Shown: positions 16,062-24,227 of the stretch, piece after piece
How positions within the stretch are numbered: the first letter of the stretch is position 1
Layout of the letters: each line of letters opens with the position of its first letter
Origin: Ardenticatenaceae bacterium
Lineage (GTDB): Bacteria; Chloroflexota; Anaerolineae; Promineifilales; Promineifilaceae
DNA: 33,891 nucleotides
Assembly: GCA_011525915.1 (NCBI GenBank)
Contig: WYBM01000070.1
Location: 1 to 33,891, forward strand
Direction of reading: 5' to 3'
Translations under genes and position numbers: made by a program
Notes under the pieces: model-generated
Seen by the model: the letters and a program-made list of their open reading frames with translations, nothing else
What the model was told of the DNA's origin: nothing
Database searches by the model: none

Positions 16062-16622
16062 ATGACAGATATGGGAGCTGGCCAATCCAATTGGGAAGTG
16101 CTTGATTCAGAGTCTGTATTGGAACATCCATTTGTCTCTATTGCGATGGAAACGGTGCGTTTGCCGGATGGGCAGACGGTTCCGGAGTGGCCCAAAATCT
16201 ACACGAATGATTATGTTAACGCTTTGATCGTTAATGAAGCCAATGAAGCATTGATTTTAGAAGGTTACAAACATGGCTCCGGGCGTATCGCCTGGCAAAC
16301 CATGGGGGGGTATATCGAATCAGAAGAAGATCCCCTCACGGCCGTACAGCGGGAATTGATCGAAGAAACCGGGTACCATGCCGATGAATGGTATTATCTG
16401 GGGAGCTATATTGTAGACCCGAACCGACATGTTGGCGTAGGTCACTTCTTTTGCGCCCAGAAAGCCCGCCTGATCACAAGCCCTAACCACAATGACCTGG
16501 AAGGGTTTAAGCTGAAGTGGGTGCCACTGCTGGATTTGCGATATGCGTTGTTAGACGGCCGTATCGCTGCCCTCAGCCACGCTATTACTGTCTCGCTCTC
16601 GCTTTTGACCATTCTTAAGTAA
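16062..16622 (+). CDS. Nudix hydrolase (ADP-ribose pyrophosphatase-like)
   Basis: A 186-residue Nudix protein with a complete Nudix box, G-x5-E-x7-REL-x-EE-x-GY, at Gly83 to Tyr105 (GGYIESEEDPLTAVQRELIE and onward). Such enzymes hydrolyse nucleoside diphosphates linked to another moiety with Mg2+; the length and the preceding strand order fit the NUDT5/NudF-like ADP-ribose group, but the substrate is inference. ATG at 16062 is chosen over a TTG one codon earlier; AAGGA lies eight bases upstream. The alpha/beta hydrolase gene starts 112 bp downstream and may share a transcript. Confidence 0.88.
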   Translation: MTDMGAGQSNWEVLDSESVLEHPFVSIAMETVRLPDGQTVPEWPKIYTNDYVNALIVNEANEALILEGYKHGSGRIAWQTMGGYIESEEDPLTAVQRELIEETGYHADEWYYLGSYIVDPNRHVGVGHFFCAQKARLITSPNHNDLEGFKLKWVPLLDLRYALLDGRIAALSHAITVSLSLLTILK

Positions 16623-16734
16623 GGTAAAAGCAGAAAAGTCCCCAGGTTTTGTTTGCTCCTCCCCTAGCTTCTTTATATACTTCCCCCTTGTAAAGAATAC
16701 TATGAATCTGCACATATGCCTGGGAAGATGATTT

Positions 16735-17604
16735 ATGCCTTTTCAACCGGACTACCCCGTCCCTGACGATCGTTTGCCTTATACAGAACATGCCCGGAAC
16801 GGCGGGGAAAACGGCCGTGTGGGCATTCTGATGCTGCACGGCTTTATGGGCAGCCCGCTTAGCTCGCACCCTATGGCCTGTTACCTGGCCGAACATGGGG
16901 TTACCGTCCATTGCCCGCTGCTGCCAGGGCATGGTCATTGGCCAGATAAGTTAAAAGGCTTTACCCGCCATGATTGGATCAACGCCGCCGAAGAAGGCTT
17001 GGCGCACATTCGCACCTTATGTGACCAGGTTTTTCTGATGGGCCATTCCATGGGCACCGTTTTGTGTGCGCGGTTGGCGCTGCAAAATCCGGATATACTT
17101 GGTATGATTATGTTAACCCCAGTATACGAGTCGCCCGACAGCCGCCTGAGCCTGATGAAAGTGCTGCGTCCCTTTATGACCTGGTTTTACCCAGCCAACT
17201 TACCCAGCCGCAGTCTGAAGCGATTGGTGCGTGAGCGGGTGCAAGACTTTTACCCAGACCTGGACGTAGATGACCCAGAGGTGCAAAAGCGCATCCCCGA
17301 AATGACCCGCCTGCCGGTGGCCTCGCTGGTGGAGATGTTAAAGATGATAACCTACGGCCGTACCCTCTTCCCTAAACTCACCATCCCCACCCTCATCTTT
17401 CACGGCGGTCATGACCCGGCCTTAAAATCTGGCAGCGTGGAAAGATTGTATGCGGTATTGCCCGGACCAGATAAGCGCATTAAACAATTCCCTGACGCCG
17501 GCCATGAACTAATGCGTCCCTTTGATCCGGTACATGAAATTGTGTGGAAGATGGCTTTTGACTTTGTTTACGAGCGCTCGGCGCTGCGTCAGCCGGCCAC
17601 CTGA
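16735..17604 (+). CDS. Alpha/beta hydrolase (carboxylesterase / monoacylglycerol lipase-like)
   Basis: A 289-residue serine hydrolase. The oxyanion-hole HGF lies at 35-37 (ILMLHGFMGSP), the nucleophile elbow GHSMG puts Ser105 in place, Asp227 sits in FHGGHDPA and His257 in DAGHELM, completing the triad. A lid-like helical insert occupies about 130-205. No signal peptide, so cytosolic. It most resembles Est30/monoacylglycerol lipase-type carboxylesterases; substrate is not visible. Start ATG follows a weak GGGAAGA site. Confidence 0.85.
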   Translation: MPFQPDYPVPDDRLPYTEHARNGGENGRVGILMLHGFMGSPLSSHPMACYLAEHGVTVHCPLLPGHGHWPDKLKGFTRHDWINAAEEGLAHIRTLCDQVFLMGHSMGTVLCARLALQNPDILGMIMLTPVYESPDSRLSLMKVLRPFMTWFYPANLPSRSLKRLVRERVQDFYPDLDVDDPEVQKRIPEMTRLPVASLVEMLKMITYGRTLFPKLTIPTLIFHGGHDPALKSGSVERLYAVLPGPDKRIKQFPDAGHELMRPFDPVHEIVWKMAFDFVYERSALRQPAT

Positions 17605-17843
17605 TGACCATTTTCATCACCTGATGATCATGTACCCGGTTCGCACAAAAAGCACAAGCTTATGTGCCGATTTTCGGCGATCATGGCAGTGGTTACGTGC
17701 CGCACATGCGCTAAAATGGAGCCGGATACAAAGGTTAGGTTGCCCCGTAGCCCGTTAAGTTACCAAACGCAAACTCCCCTCAACCCAACTTGACGGGAGT
17801 TTTTTATTTGTTTTCAGAGAAATGAATGGTTGAGGAGAACCTT
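17605..17843 (+). other. Leader region of the purine cluster
   Basis: A 239-bp stretch between the hydrolase gene and purL. It holds several small hairpins (for example GCCGA/TCGGC near 17662 and GCACA/TGTGC just before it), a TAAAAT near 17712 that could be a -10, and a strong terminator at 17771-17806, only about 40 bases ahead of the purL start. I could not match it to the purine, ZTP or PRPP riboswitch consensus. It may be an unrecognised attenuator or merely the end of the preceding transcript. Confidence 0.5.
17771..17806 (+). terminator. Intrinsic terminator just upstream of purL
   Basis: AAACTCCC (17771-17778) pairs with GGGAGTTT (17795-17802); after one C-C mismatch the stem continues with TCAA/TTGA around a CCCAAC loop, and a T-run follows. 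It lies 167 bp after the hydrolase stop but only about 40 bp before the purL start, an arrangement typical of a leader-controlled terminator. Confidence 0.75.
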
Positions 17844-20800
17844 ATGCCTGAAACCCATACAGCCGTGGCTGCCTACCGCATTGAAGTCCGGCCACGCCGC
17901 CCACAGAGCAGTGCCAAACTTGTCAGAACGGCACACCAGCTTGGCCTGACGGCCGTGACTGCCTGTTACCCCAGCCGCCTCTACTTCATTCAGGGAGCAT
18001 TCACCGCTGCTGAAGCCACACGCATCGCCCACGACATTTTGGCTGATCCGGTGACTGAGCGTGTGGTCATGGGTGATCACCATAGGGTGCCCACTGCCCC
18101 ATCCCCCCTCACCATTGAAGTCACGCTGCTGCCTGGTGTTACCGACCCGCCGGCCGAAAACCTGATCCGTGCGGCCCACCTGGTGGGTGTGGCCGGGGTT
18201 AAACGGGCCGCCACCGGCCTGCGCTACGACCTTGAAGGCGATATCGACGATGATGCGGCACACCGTCTGGCTGTAGAGGTGCTGGCCAACCCCATCATTC
18301 AGCGCTATGCCATCGGCCAGGCCATTACTCCCCCCTTTGTCGCCTATCAGGCAGCCGATGACACCGTTGATCTGATTGACCTGCGTGAAGCAGATGATGA
18401 CGAGCTGCAGCACATAAGCCAGGCGCGCCGCCTCTCTATGAACCTGGCCGAAATGCAGACCATTCAGGCTTATTATCGCCAGGAGGGACGGCCGGCCACT
18501 GAGGTGGAGCTAGAAATGCTGGCGCAAACGTGGAGCGAACATTGTGTGCACAAAACGTTTAAGGCCATCATTGAGTATGAAGGGCCGGAAGGTAAAAAAA
18601 CTATCAATGGTCTGCTCAATACCTATATCCGGGCGGCCACGGAAAAGCTAAACAAGCCCTGGGTACATTCGGCGTTTGTAGATAACGCGGGCATTATCGC
18701 TTTTGACGAGCACTTTGACCTGGCCTTTAAAGTGGAGACACATAACCATCCCTCGGCGCTGGAGCCGTTTGGTGGCGCCAACACCGGGGTGGGGGGCGTG
18801 GTGCGAGACGTTCTGGGCGTCAGTGCCCGGCCTATGGCCAATACAGACGTACTCTGCTTTGGCCTGCCAGATACCCCTCACGATGATCTGCCGGTGGGTG
18901 TATTACATCCACGGCGTATTGCCGATGGTGTCATTCATGGCATTGAGGATTACGGCAACAAGATGGGTATTCCTACGGTCAATGGCTCTATTCATTACCA
19001 CCCCGGTTACACGGCCAATCCGCTGGTGTACTGCGGCTGCCTGGGCATACTGCCGCGGGGAGCGCACGTGACAGAGCCACAGCCAGGTGACCTGGTCGTG
19101 GCCATCGGCGGCCGTACCGGGCGTGATGGCCTGCGCGGGGCAACCTTTTCTAGCATGGAAATGGATGTAGCCACCAGCGATATTGCCGGCACGGCCGTGC
19201 AAATTGGCAACCCCATCATGGAAAAACAGGTGCAGGAGGTCATTGTGCGCGCCCGGGATGAAAAGCTGTATACAGCCATCACCGATTGCGGCGCCGGTGG
19301 CTTTTCTTCGGCCATCGGCGAGATGGCGGAAACGTTGGGCGCCGCCATCCAACTACAAAACATCTCTTTGAAGTACCCTGGTTTACGGCCGTGGGAGATG
19401 TGGTTAAGCGAAGCTCAGGAGCGCATGGTGCTGGCCGTGCCCCCATCAAACCTGGCCCGGCTGCAAGCCCTTTGCACCGGGCAAGACGTAGAAGCCATTG
19501 TGCTGGGGACGTTTACAGGCGACGGCCGTCTCACGATTCGCTATGGCGACAACGTGGTGGCCGGCCTGAGCACACACTTTTTGCATGAGGGCATTCCCAC
19601 GCGCCATTTACAGGCTGTTTGGAAGCCAGACATCATGGACCCATTGGCGGTAGACCGCCAACCCCTTGACGACAACAGCTTACCGGATACGCTGTTAAAA
19701 CTGCTGGCCCACCCCACCATTCGCTCTAAAGAAAAGGTCATTCGTCGTTATGACCATGAAGTGCAGGGGGGCACGGCCGTAAAACCGCTCACGGGTATCC
19801 ATAATCACGGTCCTGCTGACGCTACCGTCCTTATCCCCCAACATGTACAGGCTGCCGGTCCCCCATCACCCGACGTCATAAAAGGGGTGGCTCTGGCTAA
19901 TGGCATCAACCCCCATTACGCCGCCCTTGACCCGTATCAGATGGCCTGGGCAGCCGTGGATGAGGCATTGCGGAATGTCACGGCCGTGGGCGCTGACCCT
20001 GATCAGGTGGCGATTCTGGATAACTTCTGCTGGGGCAACCCCGGCCTGCCAGACCGGCTGGGCGCCCTGGTGCGCTGTGCCCAGGGCTGTTACGACGCGG
20101 CCCTGGCCTTTGGCACCCCCTTCATCTCCGGCAAAGACAGCCTGAACAATGAGTACACCGATGCCGACGGCCAGAAACACGCCATCCCTGGCACGCTGCT
20201 CATCTCTGCCCTGGGCATTGTGCCGGACGTCAACAAAACGGTGACCATGGATTTAAAACAGGCGGGTAATTTCCTGTTTGTGGTGGGTGACACCCGTGCC
20301 GAGATGGGCGGCAGCCACTATACGTTGGTCGGTGACCTGGCCAGCGAAGGCAACAACACTCCACCAGCGCCGGTGAAAGACAGCCTGACCCGTATGCGCC
20401 GGCTGCATCAGGCCATGCAGGCCGGGCTGGTGCAGGCGTGCCACGACTGTGCGGAAGGGGGCATAGCTGTGGCCCTGGCAGAGATGTGCATTGCTGGCGG
20501 GGTGGGCCTGGAAGTGCAGCTGATGAGAATCCCGCGTGATTACCACGCCAACTATGCCCGTGACGAGGTTATCTTCTTTGCCGAATCGTTGAGCCGCTTT
20601 CTGGTGGAAGTGCGGCCGGAAGACGAAGCGGCGTTCCGGGCCATCCTGGATGACGTTCCCCATGAATGCATTGGTGTGGTGGGGGGTGACAGATTGGTGG
20701 TCAACGGCCGTACGGGCGACGCCCTTCTTTCCCTTACCGTGGTCGAGATGGAGCAGGCCTGGCGAGGGACGGTAAGCAGCAGCCAGGCATCGGGTAACGG

Positions 20801-21701
20801 CCATCAACCATCGGTCGCTGGTAAACAGCCTGCCGATTACCGGCCGCGAATGCCCACTTACCAACCCAAGGTTCTTATTCTGCATGCCAACGGCAGCAAC
20901 CGTGACCATGACGCGGCACTGGCCTGCCAGCTGGCAGGCGGGGCGCCAGAGATCGTGCATATGAACCAGCTTCTGGCCGGGGAACGGCAGCTAGCCGACT
21001 ATCACATGCTGGTGATCCCTGGCGGCTTTTCCTATGGTGATGACCTGGGGGCCGGCGTGCTGTGGGCATTGGACTTGCACTATGCGTTGGGGGAAGCATT
21101 AGCGGCGTTTGTTCAGGACGGCCGTCCTGTCTTAGGCATCTGTAACGGCTTCCAGACATTGGTCAAAGCCGGGCTATTGCCCGGTTGGGCCACCGATGCC
21201 GCCCCCGCCTCACGCCCGGTCACGCTCACGTTTAACCGCTCTGATCAGTTTGAGTGCCGGTGGGTCTATTTGCAGCCCAACCCCCACAGTCCCAGCCTTT
21301 TTACGCAAGGGTTAGATAGCCCCATTTACTGCCCGGTAGCCCACGGTGAAGGCCGCCTGGCAGTAGCGGATGAGGCGGTGGCGCGTTCCCTTCAAGCGCA
21401 AAACCTCATTCCCCTGACGTATGCCGCCATGCCACATGCGCCTGCCGAAACCCGTGAACCGATGACAGACCACGACACAGAGGTTACTGCGGTCGCCAGC
21501 GGGCCAGAGAGCCATTACCCGGCCAACCCCAACGGGTCTGTTCTGAATATTGCCGCTTTGTGTAACCCGGCCGGTAACGTCTTGGGGTTGATGCCGCACC
21601 CAGAAAACCACATTTTCCCCTGGCAGCATCCTCGTGCCCACCGCCACGAACGAGGTATGTCAGGGTTGTCTTTGTTTGTGAACGGGATCAAACAGGCGTA
21701 A
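17844..21701 (+). CDS. purL: Phosphoribosylformylglycinamidine synthase, PurS-PurL-PurQ fusion
   Basis: This 1,285-residue enzyme converts FGAR, glutamine and ATP to FGAM (purine step 4). Residues about 9-165 contain two PurS-like modules (YRIEVRPRRP and LTIEVTLLPGV openings). The PurL synthetase core begins at LSMNLAEMQTIQAYY, with active-site His233 in TWSEHC. A linker near 970-1003 is Ser/Gly/Gln-rich. The glutaminase domain (about 1006-1285) has GGFSYGDDLGAG, nucleophile Cys about 1100 in GICNGFQ, and the His/Glu pair in LMPHPENH. The three subunits that are separate in Bacillus are thus one chain. ATG at 17844 follows GAGGAG at good spacing; an ATG at 17826 overlaps that site. It is the first gene of the purine cluster and lies 40 bp before purC. 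Confidence 0.95.
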   Translation: MPETHTAVAAYRIEVRPRRPQSSAKLVRTAHQLGLTAVTACYPSRLYFIQGAFTAAEATRIAHDILADPVTERVVMGDHHRVPTAPSPLTIEVTLLPGVTDPPAENLIRAAHLVGVAGVKRAATGLRYDLEGDIDDDAAHRLAVEVLANPIIQRYAIGQAITPPFVAYQAADDTVDLIDLREADDDELQHISQARRLSMNLAEMQTIQAYYRQEGRPATEVELEMLAQTWSEHCVHKTFKAIIEYEGPEGKKTINGLLNTYIRAATEKLNKPWVHSAFVDNAGIIAFDEHFDLAFKVETHNHPSALEPFGGANTGVGGVVRDVLGVSARPMANTDVLCFGLPDTPHDDLPVGVLHPRRIADGVIHGIEDYGNKMGIPTVNGSIHYHPGYTANPLVYCGCLGILPRGAHVTEPQPGDLVVAIGGRTGRDGLRGATFSSMEMDVATSDIAGTAVQIGNPIMEKQVQEVIVRARDEKLYTAITDCGAGGFSSAIGEMAETLGAAIQLQNISLKYPGLRPWEMWLSEAQERMVLAVPPSNLARLQALCTGQDVEAIVLGTFTGDGRLTIRYGDNVVAGLSTHFLHEGIPTRHLQAVWKPDIMDPLAVDRQPLDDNSLPDTLLKLLAHPTIRSKEKVIRRYDHEVQGGTAVKPLTGIHNHGPADATVLIPQHVQAAGPPSPDVIKGVALANGINPHYAALDPYQMAWAAVDEALRNVTAVGADPDQVAILDNFCWGNPGLPDRLGALVRCAQGCYDAALAFGTPFISGKDSLNNEYTDADGQKHAIPGTLLISALGIVPDVNKTVTMDLKQAGNFLFVVGDTRAEMGGSHYTLVGDLASEGNNTPPAPVKDSLTRMRRLHQAMQAGLVQACHDCAEGGIAVALAEMCIAGGVGLEVQLMRIPRDYHANYARDEVIFFAESLSRFLVEVRPEDEAAFRAILDDVPHECIGVVGGDRLVVNGRTGDALLSLTVVEMEQAWRGTVSSSQASGNGHQPSVAGKQPADYRPRMPTYQPKVLILHANGSNRDHDAALACQLAGGAPEIVHMNQLLAGERQLADYHMLVIPGGFSYGDDLGAGVLWALDLHYALGEALAAFVQDGRPVLGICNGFQTLVKAGLLPGWATDAAPASRPVTLTFNRSDQFECRWVYLQPNPHSPSLFTQGLDSPIYCPVAHGEGRLAVADEAVARSLQAQNLIPLTYAAMPHAPAETREPMTDHDTEVTAVASGPESHYPANPNGSVLNIAALCNPAGNVLGLMPHPENHIFPWQHPRAHRHERGMSGLSLFVNGIKQA

Positions 21702-21741
21702 ATGTGTCATCATGACGCGTTTGCGCCTGACTATGGTGACT

Positions 21742-22719
21742 ATGATGCTCACGCATGAAGCTTTATTAGCCGCGATACCTACCGTATTACAAGAGACCGA
21801 TTTCCCTGAATTGGGGGAAAAGTATGAAGGGAAGGTGCGCGACGTGTACGTGCAAGACGGCCGTCGCTTTCTTATTACCACTGATCGCGTCTCGGCCTTT
21901 GACCGGGTCTTGGGTCTCATTCCGTATAAGGGACAGGTGTTGAACCAGCTCAGCGCCTGGTGGTTTGCCCAAACGGCCAGCATTGCCCGCAACCATGTCA
22001 TCAGCGTGCCTGACCCCAATGTAACCATTGCGCACGAGGCAAAACCGCTGCCGGTGGAGATAGTCGTACGAGGGTATATCACTGGCGTCACCAAGACATC
22101 GTTGTGGTATTTGTATGCTCAGGGAGAGCGACGGCCGTATGGCTTTACGCTCCCTGATGGCCTGCAAAAGAATGACCCCCTGCCCGAACCACTCATTACC
22201 CCTACCACCAAAGCAGAAAAGGGCGGCCATGATCTACCCTTGACCCGCGCAGACATTTTAGGGCAGAAGTTATTGCCGCGGGCATTGTGGTTGGACATTG
22301 AGGAAACGGCCGTGGCCCTTTTTAAGTATGGGCAGGCCGTGGCGGCTAAAGCCGGGCTGATCCTGGTAGACACCAAATACGAAATGGGGTTGGTAGAGGG
22401 CAAACTGACGCTTATTGATGAAATGCATACCCCTGATTCCAGTCGCTACTGGCTGGCCGAAACCTATAGACCCGGCCAGGGTACCAAACCCATCAGCTCT
22501 GAAGAAGAGCCGGAAAACTTCGATAAAGAATTTATGCGTAAATGGTATGCTGCCCAGGGCTACCGCGGCGACGGGGCGCCCCCGGCCATGCCCCCTGATT
22601 TTGTTGCCCACATTGCCGCCCGTTACATTGCCGCGTATGAAAAGCTTACCGGGCAACCATTCCTACCCGGTGAACAGCCGGCCGTTGAACGGATCGCCCG
22701 ACATTTAAAAAAGGATTGA
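21742..22719 (+). CDS. purC: SAICAR synthetase (phosphoribosylaminoimidazole-succinocarboxamide synthase)
   Basis: About 325 residues, the longer form of SAICAR synthetase (yeast Ade1-like) rather than the 240-residue B. subtilis form. It ligates aspartate to CAIR using ATP. Recognisable blocks are KYEGKVRDVYVQDGRRFLIT with the nucleotide-binding loop, TDRVSAFDRVL, PVEIVVRGYITG, LILVDTKYEMGL and the Asp-binding LIDEMHTPDSSRYW. Tandem ATGs at 21742 and 21745 are the likeliest starts; an in-frame ATG at 21712 would add ten poorly conserved residues. No strong ribosome site is seen, consistent with coupling to purL just upstream. Confidence 0.94.
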   Translation: MMLTHEALLAAIPTVLQETDFPELGEKYEGKVRDVYVQDGRRFLITTDRVSAFDRVLGLIPYKGQVLNQLSAWWFAQTASIARNHVISVPDPNVTIAHEAKPLPVEIVVRGYITGVTKTSLWYLYAQGERRPYGFTLPDGLQKNDPLPEPLITPTTKAEKGGHDLPLTRADILGQKLLPRALWLDIEETAVALFKYGQAVAAKAGLILVDTKYEMGLVEGKLTLIDEMHTPDSSRYWLAETYRPGQGTKPISSEEEPENFDKEFMRKWYAAQGYRGDGAPPAMPPDFVAHIAARYIAAYEKLTGQPFLPGEQPAVERIARHLKKD

Positions 22720-22792
22720 TAGAGAGCAGGGAAGAGAGATAGAGAGGTTGTGAACTTCCCCATCTCCTCTCTCACACCACAGGAGGACCCAC

Positions 22793-23527
22793 ATGAACCG
22801 CCATTTAGACGGCTGGCACAGCCCCAGCCTGGATAGACATATGGAGATCGTTACCTACGGTCATTATGGCTTTCCCCTACTGCTGTTTCCCACAGCCGCC
22901 GCCGATTACCTGGAATATGAGCGTTTCTTGGTGATTGATGTGCTGGCTGACGCTATCAACGGCGGTAAGGTTAAGGTCTTTTCTATTAACAGCATCAACC
23001 GCGAAGCATGGCTCAACCCCCAGGTGCCGGCGCGTTACATGGGGATACGGCAGCAGCAGTATAATGCGTACATTTGCCACGAGGTGGTGCCCTATATCTG
23101 GCATAGCTGCCAGGGACAAATTGGCATTATCACGTCCGGAGCCAGTTTGGGCGCTTTTCATGCCGCCAACCAACTCTTTCGCCGCCCAGACTTGTTTGCT
23201 GGTATGATTGCCATGAGCGGTTCTTATGACATTCGTGGTTACTACAAACAGGATTACTACGATGAAAACGTTTATTTTAACAACCCGGTGGATTATCTGC
23301 CTGCCCTGAACGATGACCATTACCTGCCGCTGTTACGGCAAAAGCAGCACATTCACATTGTCACCGGGCAGGGCAGCTATGAAAACCCGGATGCTTCCCA
23401 GCGGCTGGCCGGTATTCTGGCGGCCAAAGGCATCCCCCATGAATTGGATATCTGGGGGTATGACATGCCCCATGATTGGCCCACCTGGCGCGACATGCTT
23501 AAGTATTACGTGGAAGCAAAGTTTTAG
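22793..23527 (+). CDS. Putative esterase (alpha/beta fold, PF00756-like)
   Basis: A 244-residue protein of the esterase-D/antigen-85-like type. The nucleophile elbow is GASLG with Ser118 (ITSGASLGAFHAAN), and the likely catalytic His lies in DMPHDWPTW near the C-terminus. No signal peptide or membrane span. It has an excellent ribosome site (AGGAGG about eight bases before the ATG). It sits between purC and purE with no obvious role in purine synthesis; its substrate is unknown. The 73-bp gap before it is rich in GAGAG and CTCTC words. Confidence 0.8.
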   Translation: MNRHLDGWHSPSLDRHMEIVTYGHYGFPLLLFPTAAADYLEYERFLVIDVLADAINGGKVKVFSINSINREAWLNPQVPARYMGIRQQQYNAYICHEVVPYIWHSCQGQIGIITSGASLGAFHAANQLFRRPDLFAGMIAMSGSYDIRGYYKQDYYDENVYFNNPVDYLPALNDDHYLPLLRQKQHIHIVTGQGSYENPDASQRLAGILAAKGIPHELDIWGYDMPHDWPTWRDMLKYYVEAKF

Positions 23528-23529
23528 GT

Positions 23530-23579
23530 AAACCGCACAAAGTTTTCGCAAATCCGGCGTTACAGTTCTGTGCGGTTTC
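23530..23579 (+). promoter_or_regulatory. 10-bp inverted repeat downstream of the esterase, ahead of purE
   Basis: AAACCGCACA (23530-23539) and TGTGCGGTTT (23570-23579) are exact reverse complements separated by 30 nt. The left arm starts two bases after the esterase stop. It is not followed by a T-run. A shorter pair GGCAAT/ATTGCC (about 23592 and 23629) follows before the purE start. It could be a processing site, a weak terminator or a structured purE leader. Confidence 0.4.
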
Positions 23580-23649
23580 CTTGAGGAATCGGCAATGCCT
23601 AAAGCGATTTTATTTCTGAAGTATTATTGCCAATTACCAGAGAACGGTT

Positions 23650-24144
23650 ATGAATGATCAAATACTTGTTGGGGTCATTATGGGCAGTACGTCTGATTGG
23701 GAGACGATGGCCGCGGCCACGGCCGTGTTGGATGATTTTGGGGTCCCTTATGAAGCCAAGGTCGTGTCCGCGCACCGCACGCCGCAGTGGATGGCCGCGT
23801 ACGCGGAAACGGCCGAAGCTCGTGGTTTACAGGTGATCATTGCTGGCGCAGGTGGGGCGGCCCATTTGCCGGGTATGGTAGCGGCGCAAACCATCGTGCC
23901 GGTGTTGGGGGTGCCAGTGTCCAGTCGGGCGCTCAACGGCCTGGACTCGCTGCTCTCTATTGTGCAGATGCCGGGCGGTGTGCCCGTAGGTACATTGGCT
24001 ATCGGGCAGGCCGGGGCCAAAAATGCGGCGCTGCTGGCCGTTGCCATTTTGGGCAATCAATTTCCGGAATTGCGCCACAAGCTGCACCAATTTCGCCAAG
24101 AACAGACAGAGAAGGTATTGGCAGATACTTTGCCACCAGTGTAG
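23650..24144 (+). CDS. purE: N5-CAIR mutase (class I PurE)
   Basis: A 164-residue class I PurE that isomerises N5-CAIR to CAIR. The family signatures are IMGSTSDWETM (10-20), active-site SAHRTP with His42, IIAGAGGAAHLPGM, and VPVSSRALNGLDSLLSIVQMP. Pairing with purK downstream fits the bacterial two-enzyme route. The ATG has only a weak ribosome site (AGAGAAC). The gene is separated from purK by a cation exchanger gene. Confidence 0.96.
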   Translation: MNDQILVGVIMGSTSDWETMAAATAVLDDFGVPYEAKVVSAHRTPQWMAAYAETAEARGLQVIIAGAGGAAHLPGMVAAQTIVPVLGVPVSSRALNGLDSLLSIVQMPGGVPVGTLAIGQAGAKNAALLAVAILGNQFPELRHKLHQFRQEQTEKVLADTLPPV

Positions 24145-24227
24145 ATCCACGGCCGTGGTCTTCACCCGTAACCAGACCACCCGCTCATCTGAGCGTTATT
24201 AACAGACACATTGTAGGCAGGTAGTTC

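Noticed and set aside
15878..16195. Minus-strand open frame in the greA-Nudix gap
   Set aside because: It overlaps the Nudix start, lacks a ribosome site, and its translation resembles no family.
17605..17843. Known purine, ZTP or PRPP riboswitch before purL
   Set aside because: I looked for their conserved core words and did not find them; only a generic terminator-containing leader can be supported.
20253..20960. Long antisense open frames opposite purL and other genes
   Set aside because: They lie fully inside strongly recognised genes in GC-rich DNA, have no ribosome sites and no recognisable domains.
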